DNA from: Oxalobacteraceae bacterium OTU3CAMAD1
Lineage (GTDB): Bacteria > Pseudomonadota > Gammaproteobacteria > Burkholderiales > Burkholderiaceae_D
NCBI GenBank assembly: GCA_024123915.1
Contig: CP099650.1
Span: 6,696,001 to 6,760,000, forward strand
Length of the DNA stretch: 64,000 nucleotides
Reading direction: 5' to 3'
Notes under the pieces: model-generated
Databases searched by the model: none
Told to the model about the DNA's origin: nothing
What the model saw: only the letters and a program-made list of their open reading frames with translations
Translations under genes and position numbers: made by a program
Shown: positions 8,509 to 17,925 of the stretch, piece after piece
Layout: each line of letters begins with the position of its first letter
Position numbering within the stretch: position 1 is the first letter of the stretch

Positions 8509-9923
8509 AGCTGTCGCCTTCCGTTTTTGCCGTCGCCGCGTTGATGGTCGCCGCCAGTGCCGGGGCGGCGCAGGGCAATTCCAGCACCCGCCCCCAACTG
8601 AGCGCGGCGCAAGCCAAACAATTCGCTTACGGCGAGGTGCTCAAGTACGTCGGCGCCGCCGGCAAGGAGAGCGTTGATCCCTGGGACCCGCTGACCGACC
8701 CGCTGGCCAGGGGCGCCGCGTTCACGCCCGACTACATCGTCGATCATGCCGCGAAGGCGGACGGCGTCAAAACCTTCAACACCATCCAGCAGGCCGTCAA
8801 CCGCGCGGTGCTCGACAGCGCCGCGCATCCGGCCAAGCGCCTGTACATGCTGGTCAAACCCGGCACCTATCATGAGCTGGTGTACGTTCCCGCCAACACC
8901 GCGCCGCTGACGATGTATGGCGACGGCAAGATCCCCGCCGCCACCAAAGTCACCGCCAAACTGGACGCCTCGGTGACAGGGGCCGCCTACGCCGCGCAAT
9001 ACGGCGCCCAGTTCGCCCAGGCGGCGCCGGGCGTGCAGGCGATGTACGCAACGATCAAGGACCGCGCCGTCATCGGCACCTTCGGCACCGCCACCGTCTG
9101 GGTGCAAAACAATGGCTTCCAGGCGCGCAACCTCACGTTCGAGAACGGCTACAACAAGGACATCGGCAACGCGCGTGCCGAATCGCTCCCCAACGTCAAC
9201 AACGTGCACCATCAGGCATTGGCGCTGCAGGTGGACGGCTCGGACAAGGCGCAGTTCGAGAACATCCGCCTGATCGGCTTCCAGGACACGCTGTACCTCA
9301 AGTCGCCGCGCATCGGCAGTACCTCGCGCAGCTTCTTCAACAAGTCCTACATCGAAGGCGACGTCGATTTCATTTTCGGGGACAGCACCGCCTACTTCCA
9401 CCAAACGGAAATCAAATCGATCGGCGATCGCGGCCTGTCGTATGTCGCGGCGCCGGACACGCATTTGAAAACCAAATACGGCTTCGTCTTCGACAACTGC
9501 CGCTTCACGCACGACGGCTCGGCCAACGCGCGACGAGGGACGTTCTACCTGCTGCGCCAGTGGTTCCACAGCGCCCGCTGCACGCCCTATGCCCCGGTGC
9601 CGGTCGAAGGTTACGCTTGCCTGCTGGGCGACACCAACGGCTACCAGGCGCCGACCGGCACCATCGCCCGCGTCTCGCTGGAGGCGGTCGGCAAAATGGT
9701 CGTGCTCAATTCCCGCATCGGCGCCCATATCAACCGCTTCAAGCCGTGGTCGGACTGGAACAAGCAAGGCGGCCTGCCTTACCGCCCGGTGCAATACAGC
9801 TCGGACGACTACTGGAACAATTTGATCAAGGCCGGCATCGACCCGGTCAAGGATCTGGGCTACCCCGCAAAACCTACTCCCGCCGATATCTTCATCGGTG
9901 AATTCAACAATCAGGACGAATAA
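8505..9923 (+). CDS. Pectinesterase (pectin methylesterase, CE8)
   Basis: A 472-residue CE8 pectinesterase with a Sec signal peptide (cleavage about residues 21-24). The right-handed beta-helix catalytic residues are present: Q237 in HHQAL, the acid/base D261 in GFQDTLY, the nucleophile D288 in GDVDFIFG, and R351 in RQW. It removes methyl esters from polygalacturonan so that the polygalacturonase downstream can cut. The start is GTG at 8505, overlapping the preceding stop; no alternative start keeps the signal peptide. It is followed after 10 bases by the GH28 gene. Family assignment is secure. Confidence 0.92.
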   Translation: MKLSPSVFAVAALMVAASAGAAQGNSSTRPQLSAAQAKQFAYGEVLKYVGAAGKESVDPWDPLTDPLARGAAFTPDYIVDHAAKADGVKTFNTIQQAVNRAVLDSAAHPAKRLYMLVKPGTYHELVYVPANTAPLTMYGDGKIPAATKVTAKLDASVTGAAYAAQYGAQFAQAAPGVQAMYATIKDRAVIGTFGTATVWVQNNGFQARNLTFENGYNKDIGNARAESLPNVNNVHHQALALQVDGSDKAQFENIRLIGFQDTLYLKSPRIGSTSRSFFNKSYIEGDVDFIFGDSTAYFHQTEIKSIGDRGLSYVAAPDTHLKTKYGFVFDNCRFTHDGSANARRGTFYLLRQWFHSARCTPYAPVPVEGYACLLGDTNGYQAPTGTIARVSLEAVGKMVVLNSRIGAHINRFKPWSDWNKQGGLPYRPVQYSSDDYWNNLIKAGIDPVKDLGYPAKPTPADIFIGEFNNQDE

Positions 9924-9933
9924 GGAATACAGC

Positions 9934-11778
9934 ATGTCTATCAATACCCAGCGCCGCAGTTTGATGAAAGCCCTGCCGGCCGCCGGCCTGTCGCTTGGCC
10001 TCCCCGTTACCGCCAATGCCGCCACCGCGCCCGATCCATGGCTGCAGGCGCAGGCGATCGTCGACCACGTCTCCAAGCCGCTCAAGTTCCGCAAGCAGGA
10101 TTTCGACATCACCGCCTACGGCGCCAAGACCTGCAAGCTGTCCAAGGTCAAGGCCTGGATCTCGTTCGAGGAGCAGGACACCATCGACACGCCGGTGGCC
10201 GGATCGCCGGACTGCTACGCCGCCATCCGCGACGCCATCAAGGCCTGCAGCGACGCCGGCGGCGGCCGCGTGGTCATCCCGGCCGGCGACTGGTACTGCG
10301 CCGGCCCGATCGTGCTGCTGTCGAACGTGAACGTGCACTTGAGCGCCAAGGCGCACGTCTACTTCAGCCACAAACCGGAGGACTACGCCAAGTACGGCGA
10401 CATCGATTGCGGCAAGCATGGCAAGCTGTCGATCTCGCGCTGGCAGAGCAACGACGTGCTCAATTACTCGCCGATGGTGTACGCCTACAACCAGCACAAC
10501 ATCGCGCTGACCGGCGACGACTGGACCAGCACCCTGGACGGCCAGGGCGGCGTGCCGTTCAACGACGAAGGCGACTGCTGGTGGACCTGGAAGGGCAAGC
10601 AGAAAACCATCAACTCGATCGGCCAGGGCACTACGCCCAACTTCAAGGCCGGCAAAATGTCGGAGAACACCGAAAACCCGCTCAACGCCATGTCGCTGGC
10701 GACGGTCGCGCCCAAGCTGACCGAGGCCGAACGCCTGCTGATCCAGGGCGAAGGCCAGCGCTGGCGCGCCGACGCGCAATATCTGCCGGCGTTGTCGGAA
10801 GCGGGCGTGCCGCTGTCGAAGCGCGTGTTCGGCATCGGCCACTATCTGCGTCCGCCGATGATCCAGCTGATCGGCTGCACCAACGTGCTGCTGCAGGGGT
10901 ATCACGTGACGCGCACGCCATTCTGGATGCACCACCCGGTCCACTGCCGCAATATCGTCATCCGCAATGTGCACTGCGAAAGCCATGGTCCGAACAGCGA
11001 CGGCTTCGATCCGGAGGCGTGCGACCACGTGCTGGTCGAGGGCTGCACCTTCGACACCGGCGACGACTGCATCGCCATCAAGGCCGGCAAGGATCTGGAT
11101 ACGCAATTCGGCCCGTCGCAGAATATCGTGATCCAGAACTGCATCATGCATAGCGGCCATGGCGCCGTGACCCTGGGCAGCGAGATGGCCGGCGGCATCC
11201 AGAACGTGTTCGCGCAAAAGCTGGTGTTCGAAAACGCCAACTGGAAGACCAATCCGCTCAACACCGCGATCCGCATGAAGACCAATATGAATCGCGGCGG
11301 CTACCTGCGCAATTTCTACGTGCGCGATTGCACGATACCGAACGGCGTGCAGCTGTCGCCGTCGTTCTACGCATCGCTGCCAGGGTCGCCGATCCAGTCG
11401 AAGACCGTGGCCACGGCGGCCGGCGCCATCGTCACCTTCGATTGCGACTACACGCCGATCAGCGACAACGTGCGTACGCGCCCCCCGGTGGTGTCGAACA
11501 TCCATATTTCGAACATCAAGGTCGGCAACGTCACCAAGGATGGCAAGACGGCGTCGTGCTTCCAGGCGATCGTGATTCTCGGACCGGTGGCGTCGGATTA
11601 CAACGGTCCTGGGCCGATGCCGCCGGTGGTGCCGGTCACGGACGTGACGATCACCGACTGCGATTTCGGCGTTCCGGTCAACACCGCGCAGCCATGGTTC
11701 CTCTACAACGTCAAAGGCCTGACCTTGAAGAACGTCACCATCGGCGGCAAGGTGCACAACACCACGCTGAACGCCTGA
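9934..11778 (+). CDS. Polygalacturonase (glycoside hydrolase family 28), Tat-exported
   Basis: A 614-residue GH28 beta-helix enzyme. The catalytic motifs are N354-S-D356, the Asp pair D377-D378 in TGDDC, H409 in SGHGAV, and an Arg-Met-Lys near residue 450 in place of the usual Arg-Ile-Lys. It hydrolyses alpha-1,4-galacturonan, possibly in exo mode given its length; that is an inference. The ATG at 9934 is preferred because AAGGAA lies just upstream. It gives an N-terminus with the twin-arginine sequence QRRSLMKALPAAG followed by a hydrophobic stretch ending in ANA. An in-frame GTG at 9898 lies inside the preceding gene and was rejected. Gaps of 10 bases before and 8 bases after indicate one operon. 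Confidence 0.9.
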   Translation: MSINTQRRSLMKALPAAGLSLGLPVTANAATAPDPWLQAQAIVDHVSKPLKFRKQDFDITAYGAKTCKLSKVKAWISFEEQDTIDTPVAGSPDCYAAIRDAIKACSDAGGGRVVIPAGDWYCAGPIVLLSNVNVHLSAKAHVYFSHKPEDYAKYGDIDCGKHGKLSISRWQSNDVLNYSPMVYAYNQHNIALTGDDWTSTLDGQGGVPFNDEGDCWWTWKGKQKTINSIGQGTTPNFKAGKMSENTENPLNAMSLATVAPKLTEAERLLIQGEGQRWRADAQYLPALSEAGVPLSKRVFGIGHYLRPPMIQLIGCTNVLLQGYHVTRTPFWMHHPVHCRNIVIRNVHCESHGPNSDGFDPEACDHVLVEGCTFDTGDDCIAIKAGKDLDTQFGPSQNIVIQNCIMHSGHGAVTLGSEMAGGIQNVFAQKLVFENANWKTNPLNTAIRMKTNMNRGGYLRNFYVRDCTIPNGVQLSPSFYASLPGSPIQSKTVATAAGAIVTFDCDYTPISDNVRTRPPVVSNIHISNIKVGNVTKDGKTASCFQAIVILGPVASDYNGPGPMPPVVPVTDVTITDCDFGVPVNTAQPWFLYNVKGLTLKNVTIGGKVHNTTLNA

Positions 11779-11786
11779 GGGTAGCC

Positions 11787-13322
11787 ATGGCGATCGACCG
11801 GCGCGATGTGCTAAGGGGGCTGCCGGCGCTGCTGGCCGCCATGACGCTTTCGGTTGGCTGGGCGCCCGCCCTGGCGGAGGAACCGGCACCGCTGGCGTTA
11901 CCCGCCAACGGTGCGCGCGACGTCAACCCGGATACCCATCTGGTGCTGCGTTTCGCGCAGCCGCCGGCGCTCGGCAAGTCCGGCCGCATCCGCATTTACG
12001 ATGCGGCGGACGACCGGCTTGTCGATACGCTGGACCTGGGCGTTCCGGCCGGTCCGACCGAGCGCACCAAGCTGCCTGCCGCGCCTTATCTGGCAACGCC
12101 CTACCCTTATCAGGACGGACCGCGCCGCACGAATGCCAACACCAGGGCCGGCACACCCTCGGCCGGCGCCGAACCAACGCCGGACAACTACCAGCTCACC
12201 ATCATCGGGGGCTTCACGGACGGCTTCCACTTCCATCCTGTGATCGTCAGGGGGAACACCGCAACCATCTACCCGCATCACAATCTGCTTGAATACGGCA
12301 AGCGCTATTACGTGCGGATCGATCCGGGCGTGATCGTTGGCTTCAAAGGCATCAGCGGAAAGAAGGCGTGGAGTTTTAGCACCAAGGCCAAGCCGCCCCG
12401 CGCGGACATCGAGCGCGTGACGGTCAACGCCGATGGCACCGGCGATTTCAATACCGTGCAGGGGGCGCTGGACTTCGTTCCAGACCATCCAGCGAGGCGC
12501 ACCACGATCTTCGTGCACAACGGCGACTACGAGGAGATCGTCTACTTCCGGCGCAAGTCGAACCTGACGATCGAAGGCGAGCATCGCGACAAGGTGCGGG
12601 TCCACTATGCCAACAACGAGGTATTCAATCCGCATCCCGCCAATATCAGCACCAACGAGGCGCCGGGGACTTTTCCGTCGCGTCGCGCGGCCTTCGCCGC
12701 CGACAACGTCAAAGGCGTTCATCTGAAAAACATGACGCTGCAGACGACATTGGAGGGGCAGGCGGAAGGATTGCTGATCACGGGCGAGGAAAACATCATC
12801 AGCGATGTCACCGTCATCGGCTCCGGCGACGCGTTGCAAGTCAACGGCAGCACCTATCTTGAGGGCGTGAAGATCGTCGGCCACGGCGATACCATTCTGG
12901 GACGCGGACCTGCGTTTTTCCGGCGCTGCGAGATCGAATCGCGCGGGCCGTTTATGTGGATACGCAATACGTCCGCCAACCACGGAAATGTGTTTGTCGA
13001 ATGCCGCTTCAGCGCCCTTGGCGATGGGCAGCCGCACCTCGCGCGCTCGCCGGTCAACAAGGGCAAGAGCTATCCGCACGCGGAGGCGGTGCTGATCAAC
13101 GCCACGTTGAGCGGCGTCAGTCCGCAGGGCTGGGGCGAGATAGGTGGCGACGCTTCCAACGTGCGCTTCTGGGAGTACAACAGCCGCAATGTGGATGGCA
13201 CGCCGATCGATGTGAGCAAGCGCCATCCGGCCTCGCGCCAGCTGACGAGGGAGCGGGATGCGGAGCTGATCAAAAACCACAGCACGCCGTCGTGGGTGTT
13301 GGGCGGCTGGGCGCCGCGCTAG
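11787..13322 (+). CDS. Divergent pectinesterase with N-terminal Ig-like domain, Tat-type signal
   Basis: A 511-residue protein starting 8 bases after the polygalacturonase. The N-terminus MAIDRRDVLRGLPALLAAM looks like a twin-arginine signal. Residues about 33-200 form an Ig-like region (LPANGARDVNPDTHLVLRF) and about 208-480 a pectinesterase beta-helix opening with VNADGTGDFNTVQGALDFV. The canonical motifs are degenerate: GSGDALQV (D348) stands where GFQDTLY is expected, and GHGDTILG (D368) where GDVDFIFG is expected. Both catalytic Asp residues remain but the neighbouring aromatic residues are lost. It may have altered substrate preference. It ends the pectinase operon and is followed by a repeat. 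Confidence 0.76.
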   Translation: MAIDRRDVLRGLPALLAAMTLSVGWAPALAEEPAPLALPANGARDVNPDTHLVLRFAQPPALGKSGRIRIYDAADDRLVDTLDLGVPAGPTERTKLPAAPYLATPYPYQDGPRRTNANTRAGTPSAGAEPTPDNYQLTIIGGFTDGFHFHPVIVRGNTATIYPHHNLLEYGKRYYVRIDPGVIVGFKGISGKKAWSFSTKAKPPRADIERVTVNADGTGDFNTVQGALDFVPDHPARRTTIFVHNGDYEEIVYFRRKSNLTIEGEHRDKVRVHYANNEVFNPHPANISTNEAPGTFPSRRAAFAADNVKGVHLKNMTLQTTLEGQAEGLLITGEENIISDVTVIGSGDALQVNGSTYLEGVKIVGHGDTILGRGPAFFRRCEIESRGPFMWIRNTSANHGNVFVECRFSALGDGQPHLARSPVNKGKSYPHAEAVLINATLSGVSPQGWGEIGGDASNVRFWEYNSRNVDGTPIDVSKRHPASRQLTRERDAELIKNHSTPSWVLGGWAPR

Positions 13323-13338
13323 GCCGTTGGCGGAACTT

Positions 13339-13371
13339 GGCGGATTACGCTACGCTAATCTGCCCTACGTG
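13339..13371. repeat. Composite palindromic repeat, copy 2 (single arm)
   Basis: A single unit GGCGGATTACGCTACGCTAA followed by TCTGCC and CCTACGTG. It lacks the partner arm and carries one mismatch (TCTGCC for TCCGCC). It lies 16 bases after the second pectinesterase. The rest of 13323-13495 has no gene. Confidence 0.75.
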
Positions 13372-13495
13372 ACTCCGCGTGGTTAATGCGTCGACTATTT
13401 AGTAGCCGTGCAGAACCGTACCGACACACTGCAAGGTTGGTGTGTAACATCAAGCTAGTTTTTCAACTTTGTTTGATGGACACATGGAGGATTAT

Positions 13496-14215
13496 ATGAA
13501 AATCGGAATCATTGGTGCAGGTAATATTGGCAGCGCCCTTGCCATGCAGCTGACCAAGCTTGGTCACTCGGTACACATCGCCAACTCGCGCGGGCCAGAA
13601 ACGCTGAACGACGTGGCGCAAAAAACCGGAGCGAAGCCTGTTACGATCCAGGATGCTGCCAGTTATGGCGAGCTTCTCGTGGTCACCATTCCTCTGAAAA
13701 ACATTCCTGATTTACCGAAGGACCTGTTCACGGGTGTTGCGGCCGACGTGCCGATTATTGACACGAGTAACTATTACCCTATCCTTCGCGACGGCCGCAT
13801 ACCGGAGCTGGAAACCGGTGATCTCACCGAAAGCGAATGGGTGCAGCAGCACTTGGGCCGTAAAGTCGTGAAGGTGTTTAACAATATTCACGCCGAACAC
13901 ATTCCAACCAAGGGTCTGCCCAAAGGCACGGCCGGCCGTGTTGCACTGCCGGTCGCCAGCGACGACGCCGCAGCGAAGCAAAAAGTCATGGCGTTGGTCG
14001 AGGAACTGGGCTTTGACGCCGTCGATGACGGCAGCCTGCACGAGTCGTGGCGTCAGCAACCGGGTACGCCGGCTTACGGCGCCGATCTGAGCGCCGACAA
14101 ACTGACTGAGCTTTTCAACAAGCTGGGGCCAAAACGCACCGAAGCGCAACACGCCGAGTACCTGGCCAATCACGCCAAGCTGGAACGTGAGATGGCTGCA
14201 AAGGGCTCGAACTAA
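13496..14215 (+). CDS. NADPH-dependent F420 reductase-like oxidoreductase
   Basis: A 239-residue protein with an N-terminal dinucleotide-binding fold (MKIGIIGAGNIGSAL, Gly at 7, 9 and 12). It belongs to the family annotated as NADP oxidoreductase, coenzyme F420-dependent. Betaproteobacteria do not make F420, so the true substrate is probably another flavin or carbonyl compound; this is unknown. The start follows a good GGAGG at a distance of 6 bases; an in-frame codon 27 bases upstream would place the ribosome site inside the gene. It is convergent with the lactonase gene and shares an intrinsic terminator with it. A direct role in pectin metabolism is not indicated. Confidence 0.72.
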   Translation: MKIGIIGAGNIGSALAMQLTKLGHSVHIANSRGPETLNDVAQKTGAKPVTIQDAASYGELLVVTIPLKNIPDLPKDLFTGVAADVPIIDTSNYYPILRDGRIPELETGDLTESEWVQQHLGRKVVKVFNNIHAEHIPTKGLPKGTAGRVALPVASDDAAAKQKVMALVEELGFDAVDDGSLHESWRQQPGTPAYGADLSADKLTELFNKLGPKRTEAQHAEYLANHAKLEREMAAKGSN

Positions 14216-14250
14216 AGTAACTTGGCGCAGTGCTCTCACCGCGGATTGAA

Positions 14251-14284
14251 AAAGGGCAGACGCTGCAAGGCGTCTGCCCTCTTA
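14251..14284. terminator. Bidirectional intrinsic terminator
   Basis: GGGCAGACGC (14254-14263) pairs with GCGTCTGCCC (14270-14279) around a 6-base loop. It has an A-run on the left (GAAAAA) and a short T-rich right flank. It lies between the convergent oxidoreductase and lactonase genes and could serve both. Confidence 0.75.
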
Positions 14285-15172
14285 TCATGATGCGAACGGC
14301 GTTTCCGCCAGCCCTTTGACGCCGGGCCGCAGCAGCAACACCGCCCCGCCCCACTCCGCGTCCTCCGGCTTGCCGGAAGGGATGGAGGTGACGATCATCG
14401 TGTCCAGATCCTTGCCGCCGAAGGAGCACATCGACGGCTTCTTCATCGGCACCTCGAGACGGCGATCGAGCTTGCCGTCCGGGGTGAAGCGCAGCAGGCA
14501 GCCGCCGTCGTTGCCGGCGACCCAGTAACAACCGTCGGCGTCGACCGCCGCGCCGTCCGGACGACCGACTTCCTTCGTCAAATCGGCGAACACGCGCTGG
14601 TTCGACGGCACGCCGTCGGCGATGTCGTAGTCGAACGCCCACACCATGCGCCGCAGCGGATGCGAGTCCGACAGGTACATGGTGCGACCGTCCGCCGAAA
14701 ACGCGGTGCCGTTCTGCGTCAGCAGCTCCACCACCAGCGGCGCCGAAATACCATGCGCCGTATCGTAGCGGAACAGTTTGCCGACCGGACGATTGGCCGA
14801 CATGTCCATGAACATGGTGCCGGCGACAAAACGCCCCTGACGGTCGCAGCGACCGTCGTTGAAGCGCTTGCCCTCGCCGAGCGCCCCCGACTCGACCGAC
14901 GGTGTCGCCAGCCTTGTCGCGACGGCGGCAGGACCGTCGCCCAGATCGAGCTTGAACACGCCCGTCTCCATGCCGGCGATCAGGCCGCCACCGGCCCTGG
15001 TCGCGACACAGCCGGCCATTTCATCCAGGGTCCAGAAACGCGTGGCGCCGGACGCGAGGTCCAAACGCCAGACGCGCTTGGCGGGGATATCGGTCCAGTA
15101 AAAGGCCGATTCCGCCGCATTCCACGTCGGGCTTTCGCCCACCGCGCATTGGATGTCGCTTACGCGTTCCAT
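14285..15172 (-). CDS. SMP-30/gluconolactonase-family sugar-acid lactonase
   Basis: A 295-residue six-bladed beta-propeller lactonase. The metal ligands of the SMP-30 family are present: E13 in GESP, N105 in RFNDG, N154 in QNG, and D206 in RPDG. In this context it most likely opens the galactaro- or glucaro-lactone produced by uronate dehydrogenase, giving galactarate for garD. Arabinonolactonases and gluconolactonases share the same fold, so the exact substrate is inferred. Its start overlaps the end of the semialdehyde dehydrogenase gene by 13 bases, so it is the last gene of a kdgD-dehydrogenase-lactonase operon. No signal peptide is present and the product should be cytoplasmic. Confidence 0.8.
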   Translation of the reverse strand: MERVSDIQCAVGESPTWNAAESAFYWTDIPAKRVWRLDLASGATRFWTLDEMAGCVATRAGGGLIAGMETGVFKLDLGDGPAAVATRLATPSVESGALGEGKRFNDGRCDRQGRFVAGTMFMDMSANRPVGKLFRYDTAHGISAPLVVELLTQNGTAFSADGRTMYLSDSHPLRRMVWAFDYDIADGVPSNQRVFADLTKEVGRPDGAAVDADGCYWVAGNDGGCLLRFTPDGKLDRRLEVPMKKPSMCSFGGKDLDTMIVTSIPSGKPEDAEWGGAVLLLRPGVKGLAETPFAS

Positions 15173-16734
15173 ACCAGGTCACCGTTGACGATGCGCGGCA
15201 GCTTTTGCGGATTTTCGTCAGCCAGCGATTCCGGCAGCAGGTAGGAAGGCACGTCCTGGTAGCAAACAGGGCGCAGGAAGCGGTCGATGGCGCCGGCGCC
15301 AACCGACGTCGAACGGCTGTCCGAGGTCGATGGGAACGGGCCGCCGTGCACCATGGCGTGCGAAACTTCCACGCCGGTGCCGAAGCCGTTGAACAGGATG
15401 CGGCCCACTTTGCGTTCCAGCACCGGCATCAGGCGCGCGGCCAGTTGACGGTCGTCGGCGGTGGCGTGGACGGCGGCGGTCAGCTGACCTTCGACGTGTT
15501 CGGCCACGGCCAGCAGTTCGGCTTCGTCATTGGCGACAACCAGCAGCGAGGTTGGTCCGAAGATTTCGCCTTCCAGCGCTGGATTGCTCAGGAAGGTTTT
15601 AGCGTCGACTTGGTACAGGAAGGCTTGCGCGGCGCATGGCGCTTCGGTGGTCAGGCCGGCGGCCTCTTGCGAAACACCTTCGATGCCGGCCAGGCCCTTG
15701 ACGCCGTTGACGTAGGCTTTGTGGATGCCCGGGGTCAGCATGGTGGCGGCAGGCTTGGCGCCCAGCGAGCCGGCGGCGGCGGCGACGAACGCTTGCAGCT
15801 TGTCGCTTTTCAGGCCGATCAGCAGGCCCGGGTTGGTGCAGAACTGGCCGGCGCCCATCGTCAGCGAGTCGGCGAAGGCTTGCGGCAATTTGGCGTTGTC
15901 CAGCGCGCCCGGCAGCAGGAACACAGGGTTGATCGAGCTCATTTCGGCGTACACAGGGATCGGTTCCTTGCGTTCGGCGGCGGTTTTCATCAGGGCGATG
16001 CCGCCGGCGCGCGAGCCGGTGAAGCCGACCGCCTTGATGGCCGGGTGGCTCACCAAAGCCTGGCCGATGGTCTGGCCGGAGCCGATCAGCATCGAGAACA
16101 CGCCTTCCGGCATGCCGCATTCTTCAGCTGCCTTGGCAACGGCTTTGCCGACCAGTTCCGAGGTGCCCAGGTGGGCCGAGTGGGCTTTGACGATGACCGG
16201 GCAGCCGGCGGCCAGTGCCGAGGCGGTGTCGCCGCCCGCCACCGAGAACGCCAGCGGGAAGTTCGAGGCGCCGAACACGGCGACCGGGCCCAGGCCGATC
16301 TTGCGCAGACGCAAGTCGCTGCGCGGCGGAGTGCGTTCCGGCAGCGCGCTGTCCAGCGTGGCCGACTGGAAGCGGCCGTCGCGCACGACTTTGGCGAACA
16401 GACGCAGTTGATTGCAAGTACGACCGCGCTCGCCTTCCAGGCGAGCCTGCGGCAGGCCGGTTTCCGTCATCGCGCGCTCGATCAGCGTCGGACCCAGATC
16501 CATGATGCGGTCGGCGATGGTTTCGAGGAACTTGGCGCGCGCTTCCAGGCCGGTGGCGCGGTAGACGTCGAAGGCCGCATCGGCCAGTTCGCAGGCGCGC
16601 GCCAGGTCGGCGGCGCCGGCCAGGCCGAACGCCGGTTCGATTTCGACGTTACGCGATGGATCGATCGCCTTCATCGTGCCTTCTTTACCCACAACGGCGC
16701 TGCGGCCAATGATCATTTCGCCAGCTACTTGCAT
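15160..16734 (-). CDS. 2-oxoglutarate semialdehyde dehydrogenase (aldehyde dehydrogenase, NADP+)
   Basis: A 524-residue aldehyde dehydrogenase with catalytic C299 in [10 protein letters not shown] and general base E264 in YAEMSS. The ALDH core includes [10 protein letters not shown] and GFTGSRAGG. The length and the FCTNPG form match the alpha-ketoglutaric semialdehyde dehydrogenases of sugar-acid pathways. It oxidises 2,5-dioxopentanoate to 2-oxoglutarate, the last step before the TCA cycle. AAGGAG precedes the ATG by 7 bases. It lies 80 bases downstream of kdgD and overlaps the lactonase by 13 bases. A TTGTATGAC box is found in the gap after kdgD. Confidence 0.87.
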   Translation of the reverse strand: MQVAGEMIIGRSAVVGKEGTMKAIDPSRNVEIEPAFGLAGAADLARACELADAAFDVYRATGLEARAKFLETIADRIMDLGPTLIERAMTETGLPQARLEGERGRTCNQLRLFAKVVRDGRFQSATLDSALPERTPPRSDLRLRKIGLGPVAVFGASNFPLAFSVAGGDTASALAAGCPVIVKAHSAHLGTSELVGKAVAKAAEECGMPEGVFSMLIGSGQTIGQALVSHPAIKAVGFTGSRAGGIALMKTAAERKEPIPVYAEMSSINPVFLLPGALDNAKLPQAFADSLTMGAGQFCTNPGLLIGLKSDKLQAFVAAAAGSLGAKPAATMLTPGIHKAYVNGVKGLAGIEGVSQEAAGLTTEAPCAAQAFLYQVDAKTFLSNPALEGEIFGPTSLLVVANDEAELLAVAEHVEGQLTAAVHATADDRQLAARLMPVLERKVGRILFNGFGTGVEVSHAMVHGGPFPSTSDSRSTSVGAGAIDRFLRPVCYQDVPSYLLPESLADENPQKLPRIVNGDLVWNA

Positions 16735-16781
16735 ATCGACTCCTTAGATGTGTGAAAAGCGCGGACCAGCCGCGCTTTATG

Positions 16782-16804
16782 TTGTATGACGTTCTATGAC
16801 GACA
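16782..16804. promoter_or_regulatory. Candidate regulator site in the kdgD-dehydrogenase gap
   Basis: Tandem half-sites TTGTATGAC (16782-16790) and TCTATGAC (16793-16800) lie between kdgD and the semialdehyde dehydrogenase gene, about 50 bases before the latter's start. The first is identical to the left half of the palindrome upstream of kdgD. Confidence 0.5.
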
Positions 16805-16814
16805 GCTTACCGGA

Positions 16815-17726
16815 TTATTGCGCGCCTTGCTTGCGAATCAGCTTGTCGAGCATGTCGCATTCTTCGGCGGTCAGGTCGGTCAGCGGTGCGCGCACCGGAC
16901 CGGCGTCATGGCCGACCAGGCGGGCGCCGGCCTTGACGATACTGACGGCGTAACCGGCCTTGCGGTTGCGGATCTCCAGGTACGGCAGGAAGAACTCGTC
17001 CAGCATGCGGTTTTGTTCGGCATGGTTGTCCGAGGCGACCGCGTGGTAGAAGTCCATCGCCAGCTTCGGCATGAAGTTGAACACCGCCGACGAGTATACC
17101 GGAGTACCGAGCGCCTTGTAGGCCGCCGCGTACACTTCGGCCGTTGGCAGGCCGCCCAGGTAGCTGAAACGGTCGCCCATCTTGCGCCAGATCGAGACCA
17201 TCAGTTCGATGTCGCCGACGCCGTCCTTGAAGCCGATCAGGTTAGGGCAACGGTCGGCCAGCTTGGCCAGCGAATCGGCGGTCAGGCGGCAGTTGGCGCG
17301 GTTGTAGACGACTACGCCCAGGCTGGTGGCCTTGCAGACTTCGGCGACGTGTTCGATCAGGCCGTCCTGCGACGCTTCGGTCAGGTAGTGCGGCAGCAGC
17401 AGCAGGCCCTTGGCGCCAACGCGCTCGGCTTCCTTGGCGTAGGCGGCGGCGACGCGGGTCGGGCCGCCGACACCGGCCAGGATAGGCACTTGGCCGGCGC
17501 AGGTGTCGACGGCGGTCTTGATGATGTCGGTGTATTCGTTCGGGGTCAGCGAGAAGAACTCGCCGGTGCCGCCGGCGGCGAACAGCGCGGTCGCGCCGTA
17601 CGGGGCCAGCCATTCCAGGCGCTCGATATAGGTCGATTTACGGAAGTTGCCTTCGGCATCGAAGTCGGTGATCGGGAACGACAGCAGGCCAGAGGAAAGG
17701 ATTTTTTTCAGGTCATTCGGTTGCAT
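16815..17726 (-). CDS. kdgD: 5-dehydro-4-deoxyglucarate dehydratase
   Basis: A 303-residue DHDPS/NAL-family class I lyase. It has the GGTGE segment (52-56), Tyr141 in VVYNRAN and the Schiff-base Lys167 in LIGFKDG. It dehydrates and decarboxylates 5-dehydro-4-deoxy-D-glucarate to 2,5-dioxopentanoate (EC 4.2.1.41), the step directly after galactarate dehydratase. It is the first gene of a leftward three-gene operon. A near-perfect TTGTATGAC...TACAA palindrome lies about 65-80 bases upstream, and the FCD regulator gene lies further upstream in the same direction. Assignment is strong from motif and pathway context. Confidence 0.92.
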   Translation of the reverse strand: MQPNDLKKILSSGLLSFPITDFDAEGNFRKSTYIERLEWLAPYGATALFAAGGTGEFFSLTPNEYTDIIKTAVDTCAGQVPILAGVGGPTRVAAAYAKEAERVGAKGLLLLPHYLTEASQDGLIEHVAEVCKATSLGVVVYNRANCRLTADSLAKLADRCPNLIGFKDGVGDIELMVSIWRKMGDRFSYLGGLPTAEVYAAAYKALGTPVYSSAVFNFMPKLAMDFYHAVASDNHAEQNRMLDEFFLPYLEIRNRKAGYAVSIVKAGARLVGHDAGPVRAPLTDLTAEECDMLDKLIRKQGAQ

Positions 17727-17788
17727 AAGGTCTCCAATAATCGACGTCTATTGTGTGAAGGGGAAGTTCGACGGGCTTCCCGTCGCGT

Positions 17789-17808
17789 GTTGTATGACAT
17801 CGTACAAC
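17789..17808. promoter_or_regulatory. Palindromic operator upstream of kdgD
   Basis: GTTGTATGACATCGTACAAC has perfect 6-base arms (GTTGTA/TACAAC) around an 8-base centre. It is the best copy of the TTGTATGAC box that also appears at 16782 and 18700. The probable binder is the FCD regulator encoded at 17926-18687. The rest of the 17727-17925 gap holds no gene. Confidence 0.65.
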
Positions 17809-17925
17809 CATATGCGGACGGGAGCAAGCGATTTAGCGAAAACTCGCCGATCGCCGGCACAAGCGTTGCTGTTCGAGGCGCCGGGCCGGTCGAAACCCTC
17901 GGCCGCCGCCCCGCCTTTGCGCGTA

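Noticed and set aside
8253..10112. 619-codon antisense frame over the esterase genes
   Set aside because: Overlaps three well supported genes and shows no domain; GC-driven absence of stops.
11328..11786. N-terminal extension of the second pectinesterase
   Set aside because: It would lie within the polygalacturonase gene in another frame; the ATG at 11787 gives a proper export signal.
9904..11889. 661-codon antisense frame over the polygalacturonase gene
   Set aside because: Opposes a GH28 gene with full catalytic motifs; composition of a shadow frame.
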